From: Flavobacterium psychrophilum
Lineage (GTDB): Bacteria > Bacteroidota > Bacteroidia > Flavobacteriales > Flavobacteriaceae
Length of the DNA: 5,388 bases
Direction: 5' to 3'
Assembly (NCBI GenBank): GCA_945897545.1
Contig: CAMDGJ010000201.1
Coordinates: 1 to 5,388 of the forward strand
Part shown: piece by piece, positions 1-5,388 of the stretch
Layout of the letters: the number at the start of each line of letters is the position of its first letter
Position numbering within the stretch: position 1 is the stretch's first letter
Notes under the pieces: generated by a model
Database searches by the model: none
Seen by the model: the letters and a program-made list of their open reading frames with translations, nothing else
What the model was told of the DNA's origin: nothing
Program-made: the position numbers and the translations under genes

Positions 1-127
1 GAAAACCTTTGTTAGAGTACCACACCACATAATACTCTGGCAAATCGATAAGATATCGACCTTCGTATTTACCAAAAGGCATTTTAGTATGAGCGAGTTT
101 GATGAGTTGTTTTTGGTCTTGTTCCAT
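1..127 (-). CDS. DUF3820 family protein (3' end beyond window)
   Basis: Only the first 42 codons are in the window; the gene runs off the left edge. The visible protein begins MEQDQKQLIKLAHTK and then carries the DUF3820 signature MPFGKYEGRYLIDLPE (residues 16-31) followed by YYVVWYSNKGF. I recognise this M-P-F-G-K-Y-x-G-x-x-L-x-D-L-P pattern from the small (about 70 residue) DUF3820 proteins, which Pfam labels a putative quorum-sensing-regulated virulence factor; that label comes from Pseudomonas, and I would not carry it over to this organism. There is no signal peptide, so it is probably cytoplasmic. The ATG at 127-125 is chosen because an in-frame TAA sits two codons upstream; Met16 would be an alternative but would discard a plausible N-terminus. 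It lies 114 bp downstream of the LysM gene and may be co-transcribed with it. Its molecular function is unknown. Confidence 0.85.
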   Translation of the reverse strand, partial: MEQDQKQLIKLAHTKMPFGKYEGRYLIDLPEYYVVWYSNKGF

Positions 128-135
128 TTTTTAAA

Positions 136-177
136 AGAGAAAAGAATAAAGAATAAAGAGAATAGACTTAAGAAAAA
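136..177. repeat. Six phased 7-bp units beginning AGA
   Basis: In the spacer before the DUF3820 gene, six consecutive 7-base units on the plus strand each start with AGA, with consensus AGARWAA. Units 2 and 3 (143-149 and 150-156) are identical (AGAATAA); the others keep the phase but vary in the last four bases. On the transcribed strand this is a pyrimidine-rich tract (TTATTCT repeated) immediately upstream of the start codon. A looser continuation, three heptads starting TC, follows at 179-199. The function is unknown; it may be a replication-slippage product or a spacer in the mRNA leader. Confidence 0.7.
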
Positions 178-213
178 ATCTTTGTTCTATATTCATAAAA
201 ACAATTATAATCA

Positions 214-241
214 CGTAAACAAATAACTGATAACAGATAAC
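214..241. repeat. Four phased heptamers ending AAC, abutting the LysM gene stop
   Basis: Four contiguous 7-base units on the plus strand all end in AAC (consensus NRWWAAC; units 3 and 4 are TGATAAC and AGATAAC). On the coding strand this reads as repeated GTTWWCN starting directly after the TAA stop of the LysM gene (244-242). The same kind of unit occurs directly after the guaA stop (2174-2207). I see no hairpin followed by a T-tract here, so it is not a typical intrinsic terminator. Confidence 0.7.
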
Positions 242-2158
242 TTAATTCGCTTCTTTTATTATCAAATCAGTGTCGTAATACAAGATAAAAATCCCTTTAT
301 TGGTATAACCTCCGTCAGCTTTTTTATAATACTCAAACCTGTTGTCAACTTGTTCCGTTGCTGTAGCATCAACAGTTTCTTGATAACTCTTATCCTGCGA
401 TAATCGCATCATCGTGTCAAAAGTCACGTCAAAACCACGAGTGGCATAAGTACTTGGGGAAATTTTGTTGTCTTTTCTATACTCTTTCTCGAAAATCTTA
501 GCTTCTGGAGATTCGTTTTCACGAGTTATTGATGGATACATCAAATGCAGTTTTGTCAAATTTTCAAAATTTATCTCATCAGTATCCAACGTTTCGTTGG
601 GTTCCAAAATAACCAACTGCAGCTTATAATTTGCCATAACGCTCATCATTGCAGCCATCGTTGATTTTATCATTCCGGTATTGGCGGTTTCCATTACCAC
701 GTAATTAGTTTTGTATTTTACAAATAAACCTTTCAAGCTTTCAGGAGAGAGACTTCCGTTTTCAAGTAGAGCAGCAAATTTCACATCGCTGTGATTTTCC
801 TGAATATATTTCCTAGCGGATTCTTTTTTCTTATCGACTACCGCAATGATATTTCCATTTTTTGCTCTCATAAAATCGAAAACAGCATTTTTTAGGGCGT
901 CGACTGTTGGGATGGTTTGGTACAAATTAGGAAATGCGTTTCCAATATCTTTAGACAAAGGTGAAATCACGGGAACATTGTTTTTACCCAACAATTCGGC
1001 GGTTTTTTCGACATTATTTTGGTAAAAAGGACCAATTATAGCATCTGCAGATTCTAGATTATTTTCCTGATTAATACTGGAAATATTCGAAGAATTTTTA
1101 GTTTCTTGGGAATCAAAAATACTCACGTCAACATTAATTCCAAGACTTTTAGCAGAATCGATAGCCAACAAGGCACCTGAATAAAAATCCAGTGTCATAT
1201 TCAAAAACTTGTCCTTTTTCAATCGCATAGCTGGTGAATTTATGGTATCTCCTTCAATCTTAGATAGATTAAATGGAAGCAATAAAACCAGTTTTTTTCT
1301 GTCATTAGAGTTTTTAGACAAAGAAGTATATACTTTTTTTGTTTCTATCTCTTGTGGAATCGAAGCCGTTGATAGAACTTTTAAAATCATCCCTACTTGT
1401 ACGCCATTGGCCAAAGCTGGATTCAATTTAACCAATTCATCTTGTCCCAAACCTGACATTTTTGACAAGCTGTACAAGGTCTCTTTGGGTTTCACCTCAT
1501 AATTAATGTAACTAATTGTTGGCAAAACTTTCGGGGAAACTGGTTTCGATGTTTCTTTTTTGGGTTCCACAACGGCAACTTTATCCGCTTTTGGAGCAGT
1601 TCCTTTAATTAACAATTTGTAACCTATGGTTAAATTAGGGATGATTTCCGGGTTTCTTTTTTCCAATTCTTCGATGGTAATTCCGTATTGTTTGGCAATG
1701 GAATACTTGGTTTCCTTGGGAAGGACTTCGTGATAAATATTTTTTTCAGCTGTTGACGTTAGCTTTTTCGATCCTGTATTTGATGGAATAATTAGCGTTT
1801 GTCCTACTTGCAATCCTAATTTTTCTAGTTCTGGATTCGCTTTTTTGAGGGCTACTTCTGAAACATTGTGCTTTTTTCCGATAGAAAACAATGTTTCTTT
1901 CGTCAAAACTTTATGCGTTCCTGTTTGGGGATTTGCTTTCTTAATTTCTCTTTTTTTTGGAATAAGCAAAATACTATTGGGCTTTAAACCTGTTTGAGCG
2001 TCCGGATTTAGTATATAAATATCATAAGGTGTGACATTGTATTTTAGAGAAATTTGGGCTATAGTTTCTCCTTCTCTAACTTTATGCTTATCGTAGTTTT
2101 GACCAAAAACGGATGTAGTTACAATTAAAACCAAAATATAAAGGACTTTCTTAAACAT
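242..2158 (-). CDS. Secreted protein: four LysM domains plus type-1 periplasmic-binding-like domain
   Basis: This 638-residue exported protein probably acts in the periplasm, bound to peptidoglycan. Residues 1-19 form a signal peptide (MFKKVLYILVLIVTTSVFG) with cleavage likely before Gln20; there is no lipobox cysteine, so it is probably not a lipoprotein. Four LysM peptidoglycan-binding repeats follow at about residues 23-67, 81-125, 141-185 and 219-262, each with the usual V-x-x-x-E-T-x-x-x-I/L pattern, an N-P in the middle and a V/L-x-x-G/N-x-x-L-x-I/V ending. Lys/Pro-rich linkers separate repeats 3 and 4. From about residue 289 (KLVLLLPFNL) to the end the sequence looks like a type-1 periplasmic binding protein (leucine/branched-chain amino acid receptor fold): ADAIIGPFY at 371-379, VPVISPLS at 395-402, and an STYATRGFDVTFD segment near 569-581. 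No transporter genes lie nearby, so ligand transport is unlikely. It starts 48 bp after guaA and may be in its operon. The ATG is at 2158-2156, with an A-rich leader and no Shine-Dalgarno, as is usual for this phylum. Confidence 0.92.
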   Translation of the reverse strand: MFKKVLYILVLIVTTSVFGQNYDKHKVREGETIAQISLKYNVTPYDIYILNPDAQTGLKPNSILLIPKKREIKKANPQTGTHKVLTKETLFSIGKKHNVSEVALKKANPELEKLGLQVGQTLIIPSNTGSKKLTSTAEKNIYHEVLPKETKYSIAKQYGITIEELEKRNPEIIPNLTIGYKLLIKGTAPKADKVAVVEPKKETSKPVSPKVLPTISYINYEVKPKETLYSLSKMSGLGQDELVKLNPALANGVQVGMILKVLSTASIPQEIETKKVYTSLSKNSNDRKKLVLLLPFNLSKIEGDTINSPAMRLKKDKFLNMTLDFYSGALLAIDSAKSLGINVDVSIFDSQETKNSSNISSINQENNLESADAIIGPFYQNNVEKTAELLGKNNVPVISPLSKDIGNAFPNLYQTIPTVDALKNAVFDFMRAKNGNIIAVVDKKKESARKYIQENHSDVKFAALLENGSLSPESLKGLFVKYKTNYVVMETANTGMIKSTMAAMMSVMANYKLQLVILEPNETLDTDEINFENLTKLHLMYPSITRENESPEAKIFEKEYRKDNKISPSTYATRGFDVTFDTMMRLSQDKSYQETVDATATEQVDNRFEYYKKADGGYTNKGIFILYYDTDLIIKEAN

Positions 2159-2173
2159 ATACTTATTATTTAA

Positions 2174-2207
2174 TGTAAACTATATTCTGCGAACTGAAAA
2201 CTTGAAC
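2174..2207. repeat. Degenerate phased heptamers abutting the guaA stop
   Basis: Between guaA and the LysM gene the plus strand reads as four 7-base units of the form TNNAAAC/TNNNNNC (first TGTAAAC at 2174-2180, fourth TGAAAAC at 2195-2201) and a six-base remnant TTGAAC whose last base belongs to the guaA stop codon. The second unit (TATATTC) is the most degraded. On the coding strand this is a run of GTTNNCA starting at the stop, the same family as the block at 214-241. It fills most of the 48-bp spacer. Confidence 0.55.
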
Positions 2208-3736
2208 TATTCCCACTCAATGGTCGCTGGTGGTTTTGAGCTAATGTCATAAACTACTCTATTAACGCCTTTAACTTTATTTATTATATCGTTAGACACT
2301 TTCATCAAGAAATCATAAGGCAAATGTACCCAGTCCGCAGTCATACCGTCAGTAGATTCTACTGCACGAAGCGCCACCACTTTTTCGTAAGTACGCTCAT
2401 CTCCCATTACTCCTACACTATTTACAGGAAGCAAAATCGCTCCAGCTTGCCATACTTTATCATACAATCCCCAAGATTTTAATCCGTCAATAAAAACTTT
2501 ATCGACATCTTGCAAAATTTGCACTTTTTCTAAAGTGATGTCCCCTAAAATTCTAATGGATAATCCCGGTCCCGGAAAAGGATGTCTTCCTAATAATTCT
2601 GAATCAATTCCTAGTGTAGCTCCTACTCTACGTACTTCGTCTTTGAAAAGCATACGCAAAGGTTCCACAATTTTTAATTTCATATAATCAGGCAAACCGC
2701 CCACATTATGATGCGATTTGATGGTTGCCGATGGTCCTTTTACCGAAACTGATTCGATAACATCAGGGTAAATAGTTCCTTGTGCCAACCATTTTACATC
2801 TTCAATACGATGAGATTCTGCATCAAAAACTTCGATAAATGCATTACCGATGGCTTTTCTTTTTTGCTCTGGATCCACAATTCCTGCTAAGGCATCGTAA
2901 AAACGTTGAGAAGCATCCACTCCTTTCACATTCAAACCCATTCCTTCGTATTGGTCTAAAACACTTTGGAATTCATTTTTTCGAAGCAAACCATTATTTA
3001 CAAAAATACAATAGAGGTTTTTGCCAATGGCTTGGTGCAACAATACTGCTGCTACTGTTGAATCTACTCCGCCTGAAAGCCCGAGCACTACTTTATCGTC
3101 TTGTAATTTCTCTTTTAATTCCGCCACCATTTCTTCGACAAAAGCGTTAGGCGTGAAATTTTGGGGGACTTCGGCAATTTTTACCAAAAAATTATCCAAC
3201 ATTTTGGATCCATCCGTAGAGTGAAAAACTTCGGGATGGTATTGGATAGCATAGGTTGTTTCACCTTCAATTTTGTAAGCAGCAAATTCTACATCGTGTG
3301 TGCTGGCGAGTTTTATACCGTTTGTTGGTAAGGCTTTGATACTATCGCTATGGCTCATCCAAACTTGGCTATGCTCTGAAACGCCTTCGAAAAAGGTTTC
3401 GTTTTCTTTTATATAAGATAAATTTGCTCTACCGTATTCTCTGGTGTTAGATGCTGCCACTTCGCCTCCACTGAAATGAGCCAAATACTGTGCTCCATAA
3501 CAAACGGCAAGCATTGGTAATTTTCCTCTAATTTGAGATAAATCGGGATGTGGGGCGTCGTCTCCGCGAACAGAAAACGGGCTTCCACCAAGGATAACCG
3601 CTTTATACGATGATAAATCATCAGGAAAATGATTGTAAGGAAAAATTTCGCAGAAAATATTTAATTCGCGAACGCGTCGGGCAATAAGTTGTGTGTATTG
3701 TGATCCGAAATCTAAAATAAGTACGTTGTGTTGCAT
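2207..3736 (-). CDS. guaA: GMP synthase, glutamine-hydrolysing
   Basis: GuaA makes GMP from XMP, using ATP and the ammonia released from glutamine, in the last step of guanine nucleotide synthesis; it is cytoplasmic and normally a homodimer. The 509-residue protein is of normal length and appears complete. The N-terminal class I glutamine amidotransferase domain (about 4-185) opens with [20 protein letters not shown], has the oxyanion-loop GGSPFSV (50-56), the nucleophile Cys79 in AVCYGAQ, and the His167/Glu169 pair in QYHPEVF. The ATP-pyrophosphatase domain follows with the PP-loop SGGVDS (221-226), TIYPDVIES (321-329) and HHNVGGLP (342-349). RHPFPGPGL (384-392) leads into the C-terminal dimerisation domain, ending in the family-typical KPPATIEWE. 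No key residue is missing. The ATG at 3736-3734 is supported because only three residues precede the conserved VLILDFGSQ. It lies 60 bp after the upstream secreted-protein gene and 48 bp before the LysM gene, with a possible promoter of its own just ahead of the start. Confidence 0.99.
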   Translation of the reverse strand: MQHNVLILDFGSQYTQLIARRVRELNIFCEIFPYNHFPDDLSSYKAVILGGSPFSVRGDDAPHPDLSQIRGKLPMLAVCYGAQYLAHFSGGEVAASNTREYGRANLSYIKENETFFEGVSEHSQVWMSHSDSIKALPTNGIKLASTHDVEFAAYKIEGETTYAIQYHPEVFHSTDGSKMLDNFLVKIAEVPQNFTPNAFVEEMVAELKEKLQDDKVVLGLSGGVDSTVAAVLLHQAIGKNLYCIFVNNGLLRKNEFQSVLDQYEGMGLNVKGVDASQRFYDALAGIVDPEQKRKAIGNAFIEVFDAESHRIEDVKWLAQGTIYPDVIESVSVKGPSATIKSHHNVGGLPDYMKLKIVEPLRMLFKDEVRRVGATLGIDSELLGRHPFPGPGLSIRILGDITLEKVQILQDVDKVFIDGLKSWGLYDKVWQAGAILLPVNSVGVMGDERTYEKVVALRAVESTDGMTADWVHLPYDFLMKVSNDIINKVKGVNRVVYDISSKPPATIEWE

Positions 3737-3740
3737 TTGG

Positions 3741-3748
3741 CAAAAATA
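3741..3748 (-). promoter_or_regulatory. Candidate -7 promoter element for guaA
   Basis: The minus strand reads TATTTTTG here, an exact match to the Bacteroidota -7 consensus TAnnTTTG. Eighteen bases further upstream lies TTTC (3767-3770), one base off the -33 element TTTG. Only four bases separate the -7 element from the guaA ATG, so transcription would start at or next to the start codon and give a leaderless or nearly leaderless mRNA. In DNA this AT-rich a chance match is possible. Confidence 0.4.
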
Positions 3749-3796
3749 CTTTATATAATCGGGATTGAAAAATCGAAATTTGGAAAAATTGTATTT

Positions 3797-4471
3797 TTAT
3801 TCCTTGGTAATAATGATGGTTGCTTTAAACCCTGTAGCTAGATTCCATTGGCTTGCAGAAATAAGCGCACCTTTGTCATCGTATACTTGAAATTCAGCAG
3901 TATTTGGACCCAAATGCCCTTGATTGAGTGCCTCAAAATCTATCTTATTAAAACCATCAACAAGTGTTATTTCGAAGCCTTTAAAATTACTGTCTAAATA
4001 AATTCCTGTAGCAATTTCCTTATCGTTTAACAAGACTCTAATCTGATCGCCGTCCACTTCTCCGTAATCGCGATAGGTAACTTTTGCGGTTAGTGATTTG
4101 GTCCTAAATTCTCCTAAATTTTGATTTCTTCTGTAGACTATTTGATCTTCATTGTCGGCTTTTTTATTCATCCTGGCAACAACTTTATCCCCGGGATTAA
4201 CAAATTTTTTAGTTGGAGTCATCGAAAAACCGCTAGTGAGGCCCATTTGAAAAGAGTTGTTTACCTTGGGTTTGGCGTTGTAAATATTGGTGTCATTAAA
4301 TACATTTGGCGTGACAATTTTAGGGGTTTCCGGCGCAGATAAAACAGGTTTTTTTTCCTCTGGTTTAATATTAATTGGCGGAATTGATTTGAATTTAGTG
4401 TTAAATTCACTTTGCCCAAAGCTTTTTGTAGCCATGCCAATTAGAATGATAAATAAAAGAATTCTGTTCAT
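3797..4471 (-). CDS. Secreted protein of unknown function, paralogue of the 4821 gene
   Basis: A 224-residue exported protein I cannot name. Residues 1-19 (MNRILLFIILIGMATKSFG) are a signal peptide, probably cut before Gln20, with no lipobox. The mature N-terminus begins QSEFNTKFKSIPP and continues as a Pro/Lys-rich, probably disordered region to about residue 105. The C-terminal domain (about 110-224) starts at YRRNQNLGEF and contains YRDYGEVDGDQIRVLLND, then NKIDFEALNQG, PNTAEFQVYDDKG and SASQWNLATGFKAT. The strand-rich pattern suggests a beta-sandwich. From memory, the G-x-V-D-G-D-x-I-x-V-x-L-N-D ... N-x-G-x-x-P-N-T-A pattern resembles a domain common in secreted Bacteroidota proteins of undefined function. 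There are no cysteines in the mature protein and no recognisable catalytic motif. It is about 61% identical over this domain to the product of the gene at 4821 onward, and has about 30 extra residues in the linker. A promoter candidate lies about 40 bases upstream, and guaA follows after 60 bp. Confidence 0.9.
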   Translation of the reverse strand: MNRILLFIILIGMATKSFGQSEFNTKFKSIPPINIKPEEKKPVLSAPETPKIVTPNVFNDTNIYNAKPKVNNSFQMGLTSGFSMTPTKKFVNPGDKVVARMNKKADNEDQIVYRRNQNLGEFRTKSLTAKVTYRDYGEVDGDQIRVLLNDKEIATGIYLDSNFKGFEITLVDGFNKIDFEALNQGHLGPNTAEFQVYDDKGALISASQWNLATGFKATIIITKE

Positions 4472-4509
4472 ATCGTTTTTCCTAATGATATTTCAATATT
4501 TAAAAAGTC

Positions 4510-4536
4510 CAAAATTAATAAAAATCGTCAGTCAAA
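4510..4536 (-). promoter_or_regulatory. Candidate Bacteroidota promoter for the 3797-4471 gene
   Basis: The minus strand carries TTTG (4536-4533), a 15-base spacer, and TAATTTTG (4517-4510), an exact match to the -7 consensus TAnnTTTG. The spacer is a few bases shorter than the usual 17-20. Transcription would begin near 4503-4506, giving a leader of about 32-35 nt. This could drive the secreted-protein gene and, by read-through, guaA and the genes after it. Confidence 0.5.
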
Positions 4537-4622
4537 AATCATAAAAATAACATAAATAAATTTTTACCATTTCGTTTTAGGAATTGGAGTAATAAGCTTT
4601 AAAACATATATTTCTAACCCAT

Positions 4623-4670
4623 TAGGTGTAATTCATTCTAATTTTAGAAAAATAAAAAATGAAACACCTA
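4623..4670. repeat. Inverted repeat, 13-bp stem with 2-nt bulge
   Basis: The left arm at 4623-4637 is TAGGTGT, then two unpaired bases (AA), then TTCATT. The right arm at 4658-4670 is AATGAA followed by ACACCTA, an exact complement except for the bulge. The loop is 20 nt and itself begins with half of a second small palindrome, TTCTAA-TT-TTAGAA (4636-4649), which would compete with the stem base pairs near 4636-4637. Also TTTCTAA (4611-4617) is complementary to TTAGAAA (4644-4650). Confidence 0.7.
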
Positions 4671-4783
4671 GAAACATAGAAAAAAGAATAATATAGACCA
4701 ATTCTTGGTTTTCGCATAGCTATGTTTTACTATCAAAAAATGAAATGCCTTGATAAAATCAATAAAAGCTATGTTTCTATGCG
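4669..4783. repeat. Cluster of CATAG/CTATG inverted and direct repeats
   Basis: TAGAAACATAG (4669-4679) is the exact 11-bp complement of CTATGTTTCTA (4769-4779). Between them, CGCATAG (4713-4719) is complementary to CTATGCG (4777-4783), CATAGCTATG (4716-4725) is a perfect 10-bp palindrome, and AGCTATGTTT occurs twice in direct orientation (4718-4727 and 4767-4776). Two small hairpins also lie inside: ACCAA-TTC-TTGGT (4697-4709) and TTGAT-AAA-ATCAA (4750-4762). The alternative pairings share bases and exclude one another. From memory, CATAGAAACATAG-like motifs recur between genes in Flavobacterium, which would make this a dispersed repeat; I could not verify that here. Confidence 0.65.
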
Positions 4784-4820
4784 TTTAAAAAAATATTAAA
4801 TTAAACCCAATGGATTATTT

Positions 4821-5388
4821 CTATTCTCTAACCAATATAAGGGTGGCTTTATAACCCGTCCCCACGTTCCATTGACTTGCTGATACGACAACGCCCTTGT
4901 CGTCATAAACTGAAAATTCCGCCGTATTGGGCGCAGCAAATCCTTCGTTCATGGCTTCGAAATCAATTTTGTTGCTCCCCTTTTCTAATTTTATTTGGAA
5001 TCCCTTAAATGCCCCATCCAAAACAACTTCGGGCTCAATTATTTTGTCGTTCAAATAGACTTTTATCTTGTCGCCATCCACAAAAGCGGCGTCCCGATAT
5101 CGAATTGTAGAGGTGAATGATTTGGTTTTAAAACTCCCTAAATATTGATTTCTTCTGTAGAAAATACCTTTTGAATTGGCTTCTTTTTTGTAAAGATTAT
5201 TATTCAGAAAAATATCTTCTGGATTTACAAAATCGTTTACGGGTTTATTTACAACCTCTGGAGGCGTGATGTTTGGGGGAATTTCCTTTGGAGGAATAAC
5301 CAATTTCGTTTTTGGGTTTTTGGCTGGAATAGGTTTAAACTTCGATTTGAATTCATCTTGCCCATAGCCATTTAATGACATCACTAAA
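4821..5388 (-). CDS. Secreted protein of unknown function, paralogue of the 3797 gene (5' end beyond window)
   Basis: The reading frame is open to the right edge of the window and ends at TAG (4823-4821). The visible part is LVMSLNGYGQDEFKSKFKP, which aligns without gaps with residues 11-29 of the neighbouring paralogue, where this stretch is the end of the signal peptide and the start of the mature protein. So the GTG at 5384 and ATG at 5381 are inside the signal peptide and the true start probably lies about 11 codons further upstream, outside the window. After the likely cut before Gln in YGQDEF comes a Pro/Lys/Asn-rich linker and then the C-terminal domain from YRRNQYLGSF, with YRDAAFVDGDKIKVYLND, NKIDFEAMNEG, PNTAEFSVYDDKG and SASQWNVGTGYKAT. 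I see no catalytic motif and do not know the function. The linker is shorter than in the paralogue. Confidence 0.88.
   Translation of the reverse strand, partial: LVMSLNGYGQDEFKSKFKPIPAKNPKTKLVIPPKEIPPNITPPEVVNKPVNDFVNPEDIFLNNNLYKKEANSKGIFYRRNQYLGSFKTKSFTSTIRYRDAAFVDGDKIKVYLNDKIIEPEVVLDGAFKGFQIKLEKGSNKIDFEAMNEGFAAPNTAEFSVYDDKGVVVSASQWNVGTGYKATLILVRE

Larger units (their letters stand above)
4472..4820. other. 349-bp gene-free region between the two paralogues
   Basis: No open reading frame longer than about 15 codons that starts with ATG is visible on the minus strand, and the plus-strand ORF overlapping here has no homology I recognise. The region is very AT-rich. The right part (4611-4783) contains several overlapping inverted and direct repeats, listed separately. 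The left part (4472-4560) holds a candidate promoter for the secreted-protein gene at 3797-4471. None of the hairpins is followed by a T-tract on the transcribed strand in the way an intrinsic terminator would be, so how transcription of the upstream gene ends is unclear. Confidence 0.75.

Noticed and set aside
190..225. Promoter for the DUF3820 gene (TATAATTG near 201-210 on the minus strand)
   Set aside because: One mismatch to TAnnTTTG, and the nearest TTTG is only about 10 bases upstream, too close for a proper pair.
136..241. CRISPR array
   Set aside because: The repeats are 7 bp, contiguous and degenerate, with no spacers and no cas genes.
1209..1502. 97-codon plus-strand open frame
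   Set aside because: It lies wholly inside the LysM gene on the opposite strand, has no recognisable domain, and the minus-strand frame is clearly the coding one.
2839..3224. Two overlapping plus-strand open frames
   Set aside because: Both lie opposite guaA, whose conserved motifs explain this DNA; their translations look like antisense artefacts.
3409..3621. 70-codon minus-strand open frame inside guaA
   Set aside because: It is an out-of-frame reading of the amidotransferase domain of guaA with no support of its own.
3737..3796. Purine or other riboswitch ahead of guaA
   Set aside because: The 60-bp spacer is too short for a purine aptamer with an expression platform, and I see no aptamer-like pairing; only a 4-bp GATT/AATC stem at 3763-3774.
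4121..4544. Two plus-strand open frames opposite the 3797-4471 gene
   Set aside because: They are antisense to a gene with a signal peptide and a conserved paralogue, and show no known domain.
4616..4816. AACCCATTAGG (4616-4626) and AACCCAATGG (4804-4813) as a direct repeat flanking an inserted element
   Set aside because: Beyond the six bases AACCCA the match needs gaps and does not extend convincingly; no transposase or defined ends are seen.

Overview
The window looks like chromosomal DNA of a low-GC member of the Bacteroidota, most likely Flavobacterium or a close relative. The grounds are: AT-rich intergenic DNA, no Shine-Dalgarno sequences ahead of the genes, matches to the Bacteroidota promoter element TAnnTTTG, signal peptides ending in ...GQ, and a GMP synthase of the type I recognise from this phylum. 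Every gene I support lies on the minus strand, so the window reads right to left.

Layout in transcription order. (1) 4821 to beyond 5388: a secreted protein of unknown function whose 5' end is cut off by the window edge. (2) 4472-4820: about 350 bp without a gene, holding nested and competing inverted repeats and, close to the next gene, a plausible promoter. (3) 3797-4471: a second secreted protein, a clear paralogue of the first (about 61% identical over the C-terminal 115 residues, counted by eye). (4) 2207-3736: guaA, glutamine-hydrolysing GMP synthase, complete, with all the motifs I looked for. (5) 242-2158: a periplasmic protein with four LysM domains followed by a type-1 periplasmic-binding-protein-like domain. 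(6) 1-127: the first 42 codons of a small DUF3820-family protein.

Genes 3 to 6 are separated by 60, 48 and 114 bp with no convincing terminator, so read-through from the promoter near 4510 is possible. guaA also has a candidate promoter of its own almost touching its start codon. guaA supplies GMP for nucleotide synthesis; three of its four neighbours are exported envelope proteins. I see no functional link between GMP synthesis and the envelope proteins beyond shared position and perhaps shared transcription.

This is mostly an ordinary housekeeping region and I found no defence system, mobile element or CRISPR array. The most interesting non-coding signals are 7-bp-phased degenerate tandem repeats that start at the stop codons of both guaA and the LysM gene, a second heptad block before the DUF3820 gene, and the inverted-repeat cluster between the two paralogues. 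The most interesting protein-level points are the LysM plus binding-protein fusion, which recalls the architecture of peptidoglycan synthase activators, and the uncharacterised paralogue pair.
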